DNA from: Gammaproteobacteria bacterium UBA7449
GTDB taxonomy: Bacteria; Pseudomonadota; Gammaproteobacteria; Pseudomonadales; Pseudohongiellaceae
Direction of reading: 5' to 3'
Assembly: GCA_002477465.1 (NCBI GenBank)
Contig: DLPV01000057.1
Coordinates: 1-42,233, forward strand
Length of the DNA: 42,233 bases
Shown here: positions 9,016-16,801 of the stretch, piece after piece
Layout of the letters: each line of letters starts with the position of its first letter
How positions within the stretch are numbered: position 1 is the first letter of the stretch
Translations under genes and position numbers: made by a program
The notes under the pieces: generated by a model
Told to the model about the DNA's origin: nothing
The model's database searches: none
What the model saw: the letters and a program-made list of their open reading frames with translations, nothing else

Positions 9016-9126
9016 AGGAATTTCGCGCCAGGCATACGTGCCGTACACCCATTCAAGTTAGAGTTCAGTTGATGTTAAGAGTCGCAGCAATGTTGAAAGC
9101 AGTTAAATTAAATTTAGCAATATCAA

Positions 9127-9153
9127 AAAAGGCAGCTCTATGAGCTGCCTTTT
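9127..9153 (-). terminator. Bidirectional-type hairpin downstream of the 9173-9676 gene
   Basis: AAAAGGCAGCTC (9127-9138), loop TAT, GAGCTGCCTTTT (9142-9153) is a perfect 12-bp stem ending in a T run on either strand. It lies 20 bases after the stop of the minus-strand gene, which it most likely terminates. Confidence 0.85.
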
Positions 9154-9172
9154 CGGAAACCAAAGAACGCAA

Positions 9173-9676
9173 CTATTGCTCTGGTGTCCAGTAGTAAACT
9201 TCCCACTCCCGCAACGGTTCTGAACCGTTGTATAGGGGTTCATCAAGGGTCCGGCCCGATTTGGCTGCCCATTGCTCCATCATGACCAAGTGCTGTGGAC
9301 CGGTGATCTGAACTGCCTGCATCTTGTAGGTACTGTCCTCAAGGCGCAACCAGGCCTTGTTGCCCCCAGCCTTGACTCGCTCGCCCCAGTAGCCGCCATC
9401 AGGTCGGGTCGCGGTAATGATGCCATCCTCTGTGGCGACCCAGGACAGGTAATTAACCAGAGAAGGAAAGCCTTCCAGCTTGAACTTCATGGGCCCTTCA
9501 TGTTCGTTATGGATAGTAAAATCGGCCGGCGCCTCAGACAATGTGCCGCCTATAATCAACCCAGGAGTGCGACCCAGACCCTGATTGCTCAGATACGGGG
9601 CTGTAAAGACCCAGCCAAACAGCACCAGGACAATTAATACTCCTGCTCCAATAGAAATATTCTTCAAGCTCGCCAT
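9173..9676 (-). CDS. Membrane-anchored protein of unknown function, related to the 13273-13788 product
   Basis: The 167-aa protein has one N-terminal membrane segment (about residues 8-28, IGAGVLIVLVLFGWVF) and a roughly 135-aa soluble part predicted to be in the periplasm. I do not recognise a named family with confidence. The pattern GGTL...PADFTIHN...LEGFPS...LSWVATEDG resembles that of the product at 13273-13788 (SGTL...PDWRFVN...LEEPST...IWTVEHAG), suggesting a shared fold, perhaps a split beta-barrel. The ATG has the upstream sequence GGAGAGACCGAG as a ribosome binding site. It is monocistronic and ended by the hairpin at 9127-9153. Confidence 0.7.
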   Translation of the reverse strand: MASLKNISIGAGVLIVLVLFGWVFTAPYLSNQGLGRTPGLIIGGTLSEAPADFTIHNEHEGPMKFKLEGFPSLVNYLSWVATEDGIITATRPDGGYWGERVKAGGNKAWLRLEDSTYKMQAVQITGPQHLVMMEQWAAKSGRTLDEPLYNGSEPLREWEVYYWTPEQ

Positions 9677-9883
9677 CTCGGTCTCTCCAGTAAATTGTTG
9701 GTCTTATTCGGGGCGCTATTCTGTTGCCTGAATCTATTTTAAGCAATCAGGACTGGAATCACCATACTGCCTGTCTCTGCGGAGATTCTGCTCGCCGTCT
9801 GCCAGAGCAAGTTTTTCTGGATTAGACTTCACGAAGCAATACTCTTATAGTTCTGCGATTCAGTTTTTAAGCCTATTTTAGAC

Positions 9884-10873
9884 GTGCCCAGACTTCCTTC
9901 AATCCTTTACCTCAGCTGCCTGTTTGTCTTTTTTGGGCTGCTGGCGCCAATTAGCGCCGAACCCATCGGTCGCCTTCCGAACACCGTGTTAGATGTGATG
10001 CCGCCCTCTGCCAGGGTCGACGGCGAGATCGGTGATATGGTCTACCTGGAGCGCACTTGTCGCGCTATCGGTGACACTAATCTGCGTGAGCGCATTATTA
10101 ATGTTGCTGCGCAGGAATGGGCATTCTTCGGGATGAGTGTGCTGGATCTCACGCAGACCCGGGAATCTAATACGAATTTCCAGCCTCAGCCCTGGCGCCG
10201 CACACTGATTGCAGCCGATGAAGCGGCACGGGTTGCCGACTCGATCGCCGGCTACTGGTCATCCACACCGAACAGCGCCTGGATTCTGGAGCGCCAGAAT
10301 CAGTCATGGGAATCCAGAGGTGTCGGAAGCCGCTGGCGCAATCCCTGGTCAGCCGCATTCATCTCCTGGGTAATGTGCGAAAGCGGCCTGGGCGAACCAT
10401 CACGCTTTCAGCGTGCAATCGCCCACCACAGCTACATCGACCAGGCGATTATGGCCCGAGACGATAAAGAATCAGGCTCCGCTTACGTAGCTTACAACCC
10501 GGGCGAGAAAGAGATGGTGCCCGGCGACATGTTGTGTCGCGGTAGCCGACCCGCCTATCGCCGTATCGAAGATCGCCGAAGTCAACTCGGCCAGGGTGCT
10601 CGCAGTCATTGCGATATCGTCGTCGCCGTAGAACAGCATAATGATCGAATCCTATTGATCGGCGGCAATGTGCGCAGCTGGGTTAGGTTGAAGATGCTGC
10701 CTGGGCGCGTCAATGGCAAGGGAATTTTTGAACCCGAGCCCTACAACAACCGCCAAATTTTTGCCCATCTGCAACTGCAGGCAGCAGCAGTTCCCAGTAA
10801 TGCATTTAACCAGGCGCTTACCATGCGGCAGCTCAGTTGCTCCAACGCTGAGATACCCGCCACCTTGTGCTAG
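9884..10873 (+). CDS. Secreted DUF2272 domain protein
   Basis: The 329-aa protein starts with GTG 9884 and has a Sec signal peptide (hydrophobic run ending in APISA before EPIG, about residue 25). The body matches the DUF2272 type: ERIINVAAQEWAFFG (about 69-83), NPWSAAFISWVM (about 153-164) and a late SHCDIVVAV segment followed by IGGNV. The layout recalls CHAP/NlpC-type amidases, with Ser where those have the nucleophilic Cys. Any peptidase role is therefore inference. tdk begins 4 bases after the stop codon, so the two share a transcript or are closely packed. Confidence 0.75.
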   Translation: MPRLPSILYLSCLFVFFGLLAPISAEPIGRLPNTVLDVMPPSARVDGEIGDMVYLERTCRAIGDTNLRERIINVAAQEWAFFGMSVLDLTQTRESNTNFQPQPWRRTLIAADEAARVADSIAGYWSSTPNSAWILERQNQSWESRGVGSRWRNPWSAAFISWVMCESGLGEPSRFQRAIAHHSYIDQAIMARDDKESGSAYVAYNPGEKEMVPGDMLCRGSRPAYRRIEDRRSQLGQGARSHCDIVVAVEQHNDRILLIGGNVRSWVRLKMLPGRVNGKGIFEPEPYNNRQIFAHLQLQAAAVPSNAFNQALTMRQLSCSNAEIPATLC

Positions 10874-10877
10874 CAGT

Positions 10878-11453
10878 ATGGCCAAACTCTACTTTTATTA
10901 CTCTTCTATGAATGCGGGAAAATCCACCGCTCTGCTGCAGTCCAGCTACAATTACCAGGAGCGGGGGATGAATACCGTGATTCTCGCGCCAGAGCTGGAT
11001 GATCGTTACGGTGTGGGCAAAGTTACGTCTCGGATTGGACTGGAAGCCGAGGCCTTGAGCTTTAATCCCATGGATGACTTGCTCACAAAGATCGCTGAGT
11101 CACACGCCAACAAGGAGCTGCACTGTGTGTTGGTGGATGAGGCCCAGTTCCTGACCAAGGAGCAGGTGTTTCAGCTTGGCGAGGTAACAGACAGCCTTGA
11201 TATCCCGGTGCTCGCCTACGGTCTGCGCACCGATTTTCAAGGTGAGCCCTTCGAGGGCAGCAAATATCTGCTGGCCTGGTCCGATAACCTGAAGGAGCTG
11301 AAGGCGATCTGTCACTGTGGCGCGAAAGCAACCATGGTGGTGCGACTGGATGAATCCGGCAATCCGGTGAAACAAGGCTCCCAGGTGCAAATTGGCGGCA
11401 ATGATCGCTACGTTTCAATGTGCCGTCGGCATTTCAAGGCACTTCTGACATAA
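10878..11453 (+). CDS. tdk: Thymidine kinase
   Basis: Tdk phosphorylates thymidine to dTMP with ATP in the salvage pathway. The 191-aa protein begins at ATG 10878, directly before the P-loop SSMNAGKST (9-17). The Walker-B-like VDEAQF has Glu88 as the catalytic base. The structural zinc site is Cys145, Cys147, Cys182 and His185 (CHC ... CRRH). Length is close to the roughly 205 aa of the enterobacterial enzyme. The frame is open upstream through the DUF2272 gene, but no family similarity exists there. Confidence 0.95.
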   Translation: MAKLYFYYSSMNAGKSTALLQSSYNYQERGMNTVILAPELDDRYGVGKVTSRIGLEAEALSFNPMDDLLTKIAESHANKELHCVLVDEAQFLTKEQVFQLGEVTDSLDIPVLAYGLRTDFQGEPFEGSKYLLAWSDNLKELKAICHCGAKATMVVRLDESGNPVKQGSQVQIGGNDRYVSMCRRHFKALLT

Positions 11454-11701
11454 GATTGCCAGTCTGGCAAACCAACTACAAGCGCTCGGCCTCAACGATT
11501 CTCACTCCAGTCGTGCCAGGAAAAAACTCTCTCTAAGCCTCTCGTTTTGCGAAGAAGATCACATTTTTGACCTCAATTGGCAATTTTTGCGGGCCAAAGC
11601 ACACCAAAAGTGTGAGCTCCTTCCATTAATTATTTTCTGAGTCATCTACGCTAGAAACATGGCAGTTCGATACACCCGGAGTGGATGAATGAGGAGTACA
11701 T
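11454..11701. other. Intergenic stretch after tdk
   Basis: A short perfect inverted repeat TTGCCAG/CTGGCAA (11456-11470) follows tdk but lacks a T run, so it is at best a weak terminator. Nothing else is recognised before the gene remnant at 11702. Confidence 0.4.
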
Positions 11702-11956
11702 CTAAATGAGCATAAACACAGAAATCGATCGCGAGCTGGACAGTACGGCAAACCCGCTTCCGCTCAGTTCCAGCAACTCAGACACGCCTGGATTGGCAGG
11801 AACCTGGTTGAGTACAGTCAGGTTGGGATAATCGTCCAGCAGAAACCCACCCGTGAGACCCGGCGTGAAAACCAGTAGGGTCAGGCCTGCTGACAAGAAA
11901 ACGAATACTGTGGTGAGCGGTCTGGAAATAGCGCTTATTCTCTTTACGGTGAACAC
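11702..11956 (-). pseudogene. 5' remnant of a membrane glycosyltransferase/TPR-type gene
   Basis: The 84-aa frame (GTG start at 11956) has a membrane segment (about residues 14-32) followed by FTPGLTGGFLLDDYPNLTVL. This is the opening luminal signature of multi-spanning GT39/GT-C-like proteins, often with TPR repeats, that are normally 500-700 aa. It stops right after SRSISVFMLI, the point where the second membrane region of such proteins begins, and no frame continues the homology downstream. I read it as a truncated, non-functional fragment left by a deletion or rearrangement. A short real protein cannot be excluded. Confidence 0.55.
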
Positions 11957-12073
11957 TCAGTGTATACTGTTTTTGGATTATCCATGTGATGAATCAACCA
12001 GAATTGCAAGACGACTGCCCCGGGACCCTGACCACAACATCGGGCTTGCAATAATAGAAATCGGCAACAGGCA

Positions 12074-13141
12074 ATGAACGACAACTTACTTTTCAAGCAA
12101 CTCTATGATCAGACATCCGGCACCTATACCTACCTGCTGGCAGACAAGGTATCGGGACAAGCCGTACTAATTGATTCTGTATTCGAGCAGCACAATCGAG
12201 ACTACTCTCTGATTCAGGAGTTGGAGCTGTCCCTCATCGCCTGTTTGGAAACCCATTGCCATGCCGATCATGTAACCGGCGCCTGGTTACTTAAACACCG
12301 AACCAACTGCCAGATAGCTGCTTCCACCGATTCCGGCATAGACCCGCTGGATAAAAGCGTGAGCCATGGCGATGAAAACAGTTTCGGCAGCTTTGCCCTA
12401 AAAGTCATCGCCACTCCGGGTCACACCGACGGCTGCGTCAGCTATTTGCTCAATGACCAATCCATGGTTTTCACCGGCGACACGCTGCTGATCCGTGGCT
12501 GCGGCAGAACAGATTTTCAACAGGGTTCTGCCAACAAGTTGTATCACTCCATCAAGGAGCTCCTGTTTGCCCTGCCCGATGACTGCATTGTGTTTCCTGC
12601 TCATGACTACGCCGGCAGAACTTCAAGCACCATTGGCGAGGAGAAACGCCACAACCCCCGCATTGGCGGTCAAGCCAACGAAACAGATTTCGTCGGATTT
12701 ATGGAGAACATGAACCTGCCCCACCCCAAACAACTGGATATTGCGGTGCCAGCTAATTTGAAGGCCGGCAAACCAGACGACGACGAACTCCCTCGGACGC
12801 CGCGCTGGGCACCGGTCACAACGACTTATAGCGGCGTATTGGAAGTCGCGCCAGAGTGGGTGGCCGCCAATCTCAATGGGGTGCATGTGCTGGACGTGCG
12901 TACCCAGGCAGAAATAGACGAAGAAAGCGCCCAGATAGAGGGTGCCCAGCATATTCCCATTGATAAGCTAGGGGCCCGACTTGATGAGGTGCCCACCGGA
13001 AAGCCAGTGATGACCATTTGTCGAAGCGGGAAACGTTCTGTGCTTGCTTTCAACCTGCTGCGCCAGACAGGGCGCGACGAGGTCGCCAATATTAATGGCG
13101 GTTTCCTGCGCTGGTATGGGGAGGGGCTACCCACAAGTTAA
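12074..13141 (+). CDS. MBL-fold hydrolase fused to rhodanese (persulfide dioxygenase type)
   Basis: The 355-aa protein joins a metallo-beta-lactamase-fold domain (about 1-240) to a C-terminal rhodanese domain (about 260-352). Metal ligands are His61, His63, Asp65 and His66 (HCHADH), His117 (TPGHTDG), Asp136 (FTGDTL) and His177. The RGCGRTDFQQG stretch (141-151) is typical of ETHE1-like persulfide dioxygenases, which oxidise glutathione persulfide to sulfite. The rhodanese loop CRSGKRS has its nucleophile at Cys316, so it should be active as a sulfurtransferase. The fusion would couple persulfide transfer and oxidation in sulfide detoxification. No sulfide:quinone reductase is nearby. Confidence 0.88.
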   Translation: MNDNLLFKQLYDQTSGTYTYLLADKVSGQAVLIDSVFEQHNRDYSLIQELELSLIACLETHCHADHVTGAWLLKHRTNCQIAASTDSGIDPLDKSVSHGDENSFGSFALKVIATPGHTDGCVSYLLNDQSMVFTGDTLLIRGCGRTDFQQGSANKLYHSIKELLFALPDDCIVFPAHDYAGRTSSTIGEEKRHNPRIGGQANETDFVGFMENMNLPHPKQLDIAVPANLKAGKPDDDELPRTPRWAPVTTTYSGVLEVAPEWVAANLNGVHVLDVRTQAEIDEESAQIEGAQHIPIDKLGARLDEVPTGKPVMTICRSGKRSVLAFNLLRQTGRDEVANINGGFLRWYGEGLPTS

Positions 13142-13272
13142 GCCCAAGCAAGCTTTGCTGAGGACCGCTTCTCGCGTATGGTGTCGAGGAAACATGCTTC
13201 TCTGAAGCTCGCCACAGCGGTGATCCGGCACCGGCACAGTGCTACATTATTAACTCTAACAGGGGTATAACC

Positions 13273-13788
13273 ATGAAGATCCTGATCCGCGCACTTATCG
13301 TGCTTGTCTGCCTGACCCTGATCCCCATTACGGCGGTTGCAACCGCCGCCATCAAGCAGCGCTTCGCCGATGGACCGAATCGCGTGTTCTCCGGAGGCCC
13401 GCTGGTCAGCGGTACCCTGCACGGCGGCCCCGAGCCCGACTGGCGTTTCGTGAATTCGATTTCAACCATCGAGATGCAGTTAGAGGAACCTTCGACTTCA
13501 CGTCGTATCTGGACGGTTGAACACGCGGGCAAACTCTACGTGTGGTCCGGCTACATGAACTCCACAGTGGGGCGCCTCTGGAAACAGTGGCCGATTCAAG
13601 CCCAGGAGAATGGTAACGCCGTGTTTAGAATAGACGGCATCCGCTATGAGCGCTTCCTGCAGCGCATCGACAGCGGTGAAGCGTTGGACGGCATCGCCAC
13701 GGCAATCACCGCCAAATACCCCTCTCAGACCACCCGCGCCACCATCGAGAGTGGCAATGTTTGGTTGTTTGAGGCGAGACCCCGCTAA
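13273..13788 (+). CDS. Membrane-anchored protein of unknown function, possible split beta-barrel
   Basis: The 171-aa protein has an N-terminal membrane or signal segment (about residues 5-27). The soluble part contains SGTLHGGPEPDWRFVN and RRIWTVEHAGKLYVWSG. The IWTV...GKLYVWS pattern resembles small split-barrel families such as DUF2255, and it is also similar in layout to the 9173-9676 product. AGGGG lies 8 bases before ATG 13273. A very short membrane ORF follows 32 bases downstream on the same strand. Function is unknown. Confidence 0.7.
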   Translation: MKILIRALIVLVCLTLIPITAVATAAIKQRFADGPNRVFSGGPLVSGTLHGGPEPDWRFVNSISTIEMQLEEPSTSRRIWTVEHAGKLYVWSGYMNSTVGRLWKQWPIQAQENGNAVFRIDGIRYERFLQRIDSGEALDGIATAITAKYPSQTTRATIESGNVWLFEARPR

Positions 13789-13820
13789 GCAAGGCCCTTA
13801 AGCTCTAAAGCGAATATCCT

Positions 13821-13949
13821 ATGAAGACTTTCTATTTATGTATCGCCGGCGCCATTGTTGTCACAGTGTTCGCCGTGCTGTTTGTACCGGGCGTGGATGA
13901 TTTCGTTGAACAAACGTTTCAGCGATATCTGGGTCGAGCGGCACGCTAA
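13821..13949 (+). CDS. Small single-pass membrane protein (42 aa)
   Basis: The ATG at 13821 opens a 42-codon frame whose first 23 residues form a hydrophobic helix (AIVVTVFAVLFV). A short amphipathic C-terminal tail ends in RYLGRAAR. It follows the 13273-13788 gene in the same direction after 32 bases, so it may be a second gene of that operon. The ribosome binding site is weak, and no family is recognised. The membrane-like composition with a charged tail argues for a real gene, but this remains a guess. Confidence 0.4.
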   Translation: MKTFYLCIAGAIVVTVFAVLFVPGVDDFVEQTFQRYLGRAAR

Positions 13950-13987
13950 CAGCGCAGTCTCTTTGCAAGCTGATCCCCGGCTACTGC

Positions 13988-14737
13988 TTAATCAAAGCGG
14001 TAGCCCCAACCTGCGAGCAGCGCTTGCTGTTCCGGCTGTTGCACAAACGCCATAAACTGCTGACAGGGCTGGCAATCCCGTGCGCGAGTCAGCAGTACCG
14101 CATCCTGCCTGATGGGCGCATGCAAATTAGCAGGCACTTCCCAACCCGAGCCTTTGCGCACACGGCCATCTCTAACTACTTGAGACTTTGCCACGAAGCC
14201 CAATGACGCGTTGCCTGAATCCACAAACTGATAGGCCTGCGCAATGTTCTCGCCCAGCACCAGTCTGCCCGACACGGCTTCCGACAGCGCGAGACTCTCA
14301 ATCGCCTCCAACGCCGCAGCCCCATAGGGTGCGACACGCGGATTGGCAATGGCGATTCGCAGCTCGGGGTCCTGGCTAAGAGCCGAGGGGTCAGGAACCA
14401 CAGCTTTGTCATCGGCATTCCACAACACCAGCGCGCCGGTGGCATAGGTGAAACTGGTTCCAGGCACCGCCAGGCCGGACGCAAGCAGTCGTTCAGGCTT
14501 GTCCTGATCGGCAGAGAAAAAGATTTGAAACGGCGCGCCATTGCTGATCTGGGCAAACAGGCGGCCAGAAGAACCATAGGCGACTTCGACCTCGTGATCA
14601 GTCTGGCCTTCAAATCGCAACACCAGTTGGGCCATAGGTGCGGAAAAATTGGAAGCGGAGGCAACCAGCAGTTCATCTGCGGTCGCTGACAATGGCCACA
14701 GATAAGCGGCGAGCAATGACAATCCGAGTCGATTCAT
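13988..14737 (-). CDS. modA: Molybdate ABC transporter periplasmic binding protein
   Basis: ModA captures molybdate or tungstate in the periplasm for the ModBC permease. The 249-aa protein from ATG 14737 has a signal peptide ending near SATA. It then shows family motifs: LLVASASNFSAPM (23-35), YGSSGRLFAQISNGAPFQIFFSAD with the oxyanion-contact serines, and the later IAIANPRVAPYG and GFVAKSQV. A TTG 30 bases upstream is an alternative start. A CxxC (CQPC) sits in the C-terminal lobe. No modB or modC is in the window, so the gene is an orphan here. A perfect ModE-like operator lies 29 bases upstream. Confidence 0.9.
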   Translation of the reverse strand: MNRLGLSLLAAYLWPLSATADELLVASASNFSAPMAQLVLRFEGQTDHEVEVAYGSSGRLFAQISNGAPFQIFFSADQDKPERLLASGLAVPGTSFTYATGALVLWNADDKAVVPDPSALSQDPELRIAIANPRVAPYGAAALEAIESLALSEAVSGRLVLGENIAQAYQFVDSGNASLGFVAKSQVVRDGRVRKGSGWEVPANLHAPIRQDAVLLTRARDCQPCQQFMAFVQQPEQQALLAGWGYRFD

Positions 14738-14765
14738 AGTTCTTGGCAATACTTCTCTCGCAATC

Positions 14766-14795
14766 AAGCGCTATATATTGAATTATATAGCGCTT
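14766..14795 (-). promoter_or_regulatory. ModE-type operator upstream of modA
   Basis: AAGCGCTATATA (14766-14777), spacer TTGAAT, TATATAGCGCTT (14784-14795) is a perfect 12-bp inverted repeat. It matches the known ModE consensus, CGCTATATA-N6-TATATAACG-like. It ends 29 bases before the modA ATG. A TATAAT on the minus strand (14782-14787) falls inside it, so bound ModE-molybdate would cover a likely -10 element and repress modA. Confidence 0.88.
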
Positions 14796-14972
14796 CCTGG
14801 CAATAAATCGGTCTGTAGTCGAGTCTACCGGATTTGCTAGAATGCTTAGGAAGAACTCGGCCGATGCGTACCCATCCAATTGCCCCGTACAAAAATATAG
14901 AGCCCGCGCGCAATCTCAGCCCCATTCTTTCCACGCCACAGGCATTCTAATAATAACCAGCAGAACTTCGTC

Positions 14973-16304
14973 ATGAATTTACTTCGCAACTGCCTCACCT
15001 TTCTTGCCAGCATCACTGCGCTCGTTGCTTCAATTAACTTCGTCCAGGCCCAGGACAGACCACCCAATTTTATTGTCATCATGGCAGATGATCTTGGTTA
15101 CGGAGATCTCGGCGTGTACGGCTCGACCCTGATCAACACGCCCAACCTCGATCGCCTGGCACTCAATGGCGCCCGCCTGGATAGTTTCTATTCCAGCGCC
15201 AATGTCTGCACTGCAGCGCGCGGCGGTCTGCTGACCGGGCGCTACCCCATTCGCCTCGACCTGGTAGCGGATGTTGCGCGCCCCACTAACGAGATTCACC
15301 TCGCATTTGAAGAAACGACTATTGCCGAAGCGCTGCAGCCATTGGGATATCGCAGCGCCCTGTTTGGCAAGTGGCATCTTGGCAGCCGCCTGGAATGGTC
15401 CCCCATGGACCAGGGCTTTGATGAATTTTTCGGGGTTTTACACAGCAATGACATGACACCGTTGGAGCTTTATCGCGGCGAGCAGATGATCGAAGACCCG
15501 GTGGACCAGACCACACTCACCGAGCGCTATACCCGCGAGGCCGTTCGCTTTATCGAAGAAAACAACGACAATCCCTTCTTCCTCTATATCCCTCACTCCT
15601 TTCCCCACGTCCCGCTATTCGTTTCGCCACGTTTCGATGGGCAATCCGATGCCGGACTCTACGGCGATGTGGTAGAAACCATTGACTGGAGCACGGGTGA
15701 GATCATCGACACGCTGGAGCGCGAAGGCTTGCTGGAAAATACCCTGGTGATGTTCACCTCAGACAACGGGCCCTGGTTTGAGGGCAGCGCAGGCATCTAT
15801 CGCGACCGCAAAGGCAGTTCCTGGGAAGGCGGTCAGCGCGTCCCGTTCATCGCCTCATGGCCCGGTACTATCCCTGCAGGCACCATATCCGATGAACCGG
15901 CAATGAATATCGATTTGATGCCTACGCTGATAGAACTTGCCGGCGGCCATCCTCCTAATGATCGAACTATCGATGGCAAAAACATGATGCCACTGCTGAC
16001 AGGCACCGGCAGCTCGCCTCATGATGCCTTGTTCTTGTTTAACAACGATCGCATCGTAGGCGTTCGCAGCGGGCGCTGGAAGCTGGTGGTAGAGACCCGC
16101 TATCGTGCGACACAAAACAGTTTCGAACATTCAAGCTATTATGGACCGGATGGTTTGCTATTTGACCTGCAAACAGATCCCAGCGAAACCTATAGCTATA
16201 CCAGGGAGCACCCTGAGATTGTAGAGCGACTCAAGGGGTATCTGCTCGAGGCTCGCGAGGAACTTGATGCCGCGGCTTTGCCGCAGATGTGGAATCGGCT
16301 GTAA
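14973..16304 (+). CDS. Secreted sulfatase (arylsulfatase family)
   Basis: This 443-aa enzyme hydrolyses sulfate esters in the periplasm or outside. A signal peptide (about 1-26, ending FVQAQ) precedes the metal motif MADDLGYGDLGVYG (37-50). The formylglycine motif is CTAARGGLLTG, with Cys79 as the residue to be oxidised. Position 81 is Ala instead of the commoner Pro, a known CxAxR variant. GKWHLG and SDNGPW, which supply further metal and sulfate contacts, are present. No sulfatase-maturing enzyme is in the window. It lies beside a sugar catabolic cluster, so a sulfated glycan or glycoside is a reasonable guess for the substrate. Confidence 0.9.
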   Translation: MNLLRNCLTFLASITALVASINFVQAQDRPPNFIVIMADDLGYGDLGVYGSTLINTPNLDRLALNGARLDSFYSSANVCTAARGGLLTGRYPIRLDLVADVARPTNEIHLAFEETTIAEALQPLGYRSALFGKWHLGSRLEWSPMDQGFDEFFGVLHSNDMTPLELYRGEQMIEDPVDQTTLTERYTREAVRFIEENNDNPFFLYIPHSFPHVPLFVSPRFDGQSDAGLYGDVVETIDWSTGEIIDTLEREGLLENTLVMFTSDNGPWFEGSAGIYRDRKGSSWEGGQRVPFIASWPGTIPAGTISDEPAMNIDLMPTLIELAGGHPPNDRTIDGKNMMPLLTGTGSSPHDALFLFNNDRIVGVRSGRWKLVVETRYRATQNSFEHSSYYGPDGLLFDLQTDPSETYSYTREHPEIVERLKGYLLEAREELDAAALPQMWNRL

Positions 16305-16801
16305 GTTTTATCCAAAACCGACCGTAGTTTGACCCTAATTTAAGCTGAAGCGCAATTCTCAACATAGCAACTGACCGCGGCGGCGAAGGATTCTCGCCGA
16401 CTAGAACTTTGTTGCCCGCTCGATCAGGCAGAAGAACTGCTGAGCTATTGCGCTTTGGCTTAGTAAGCCCGTCAATATGATGAGCGCAATGAAATTACGA
16501 AAATTACTCTTCACAACTTTTTTTATTTATTTTACTCAACGACGAATAGTCGCAGTGAACTTATCTTTGTGATTTCGATGTGACTACCTCAGCATTCTTT
16601 TCATTGACTGCCATGCCAGAGTAGCCTGCAAGCAATTGAGATCGAGAGAAGCAGCGAGCTCGTTAAAAATATTTACCATTGCCCCAACGGATTGCCTGAT
16701 TTTCTATTCGAATCCCCACAGCATCTGAAGCCAACCAATTTTTTTGCTATACAAAATTCTTTACCGCAGCAATCGCAATTCCAAAAATCCGAAATAATCT
16801 C
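16305..16801. other. AT-rich intergenic region between convergent sulfatase and MFS genes
   Basis: About 500 bases lie between two convergent genes. I see no convincing ORF, hairpin with T run or repeat. The stretch around 16500-16550 is notably T/A-rich. It may hold a decayed gene or an unrecognised RNA, but nothing can be supported. Confidence 0.4.

Noticed and set aside
11706..11831. 41-codon plus-strand ORF preceded by a GAGGAG-like site
   Set aside because: It is antisense to the glycosyltransferase remnant, whose protein signature is the better explanation of the sequence.
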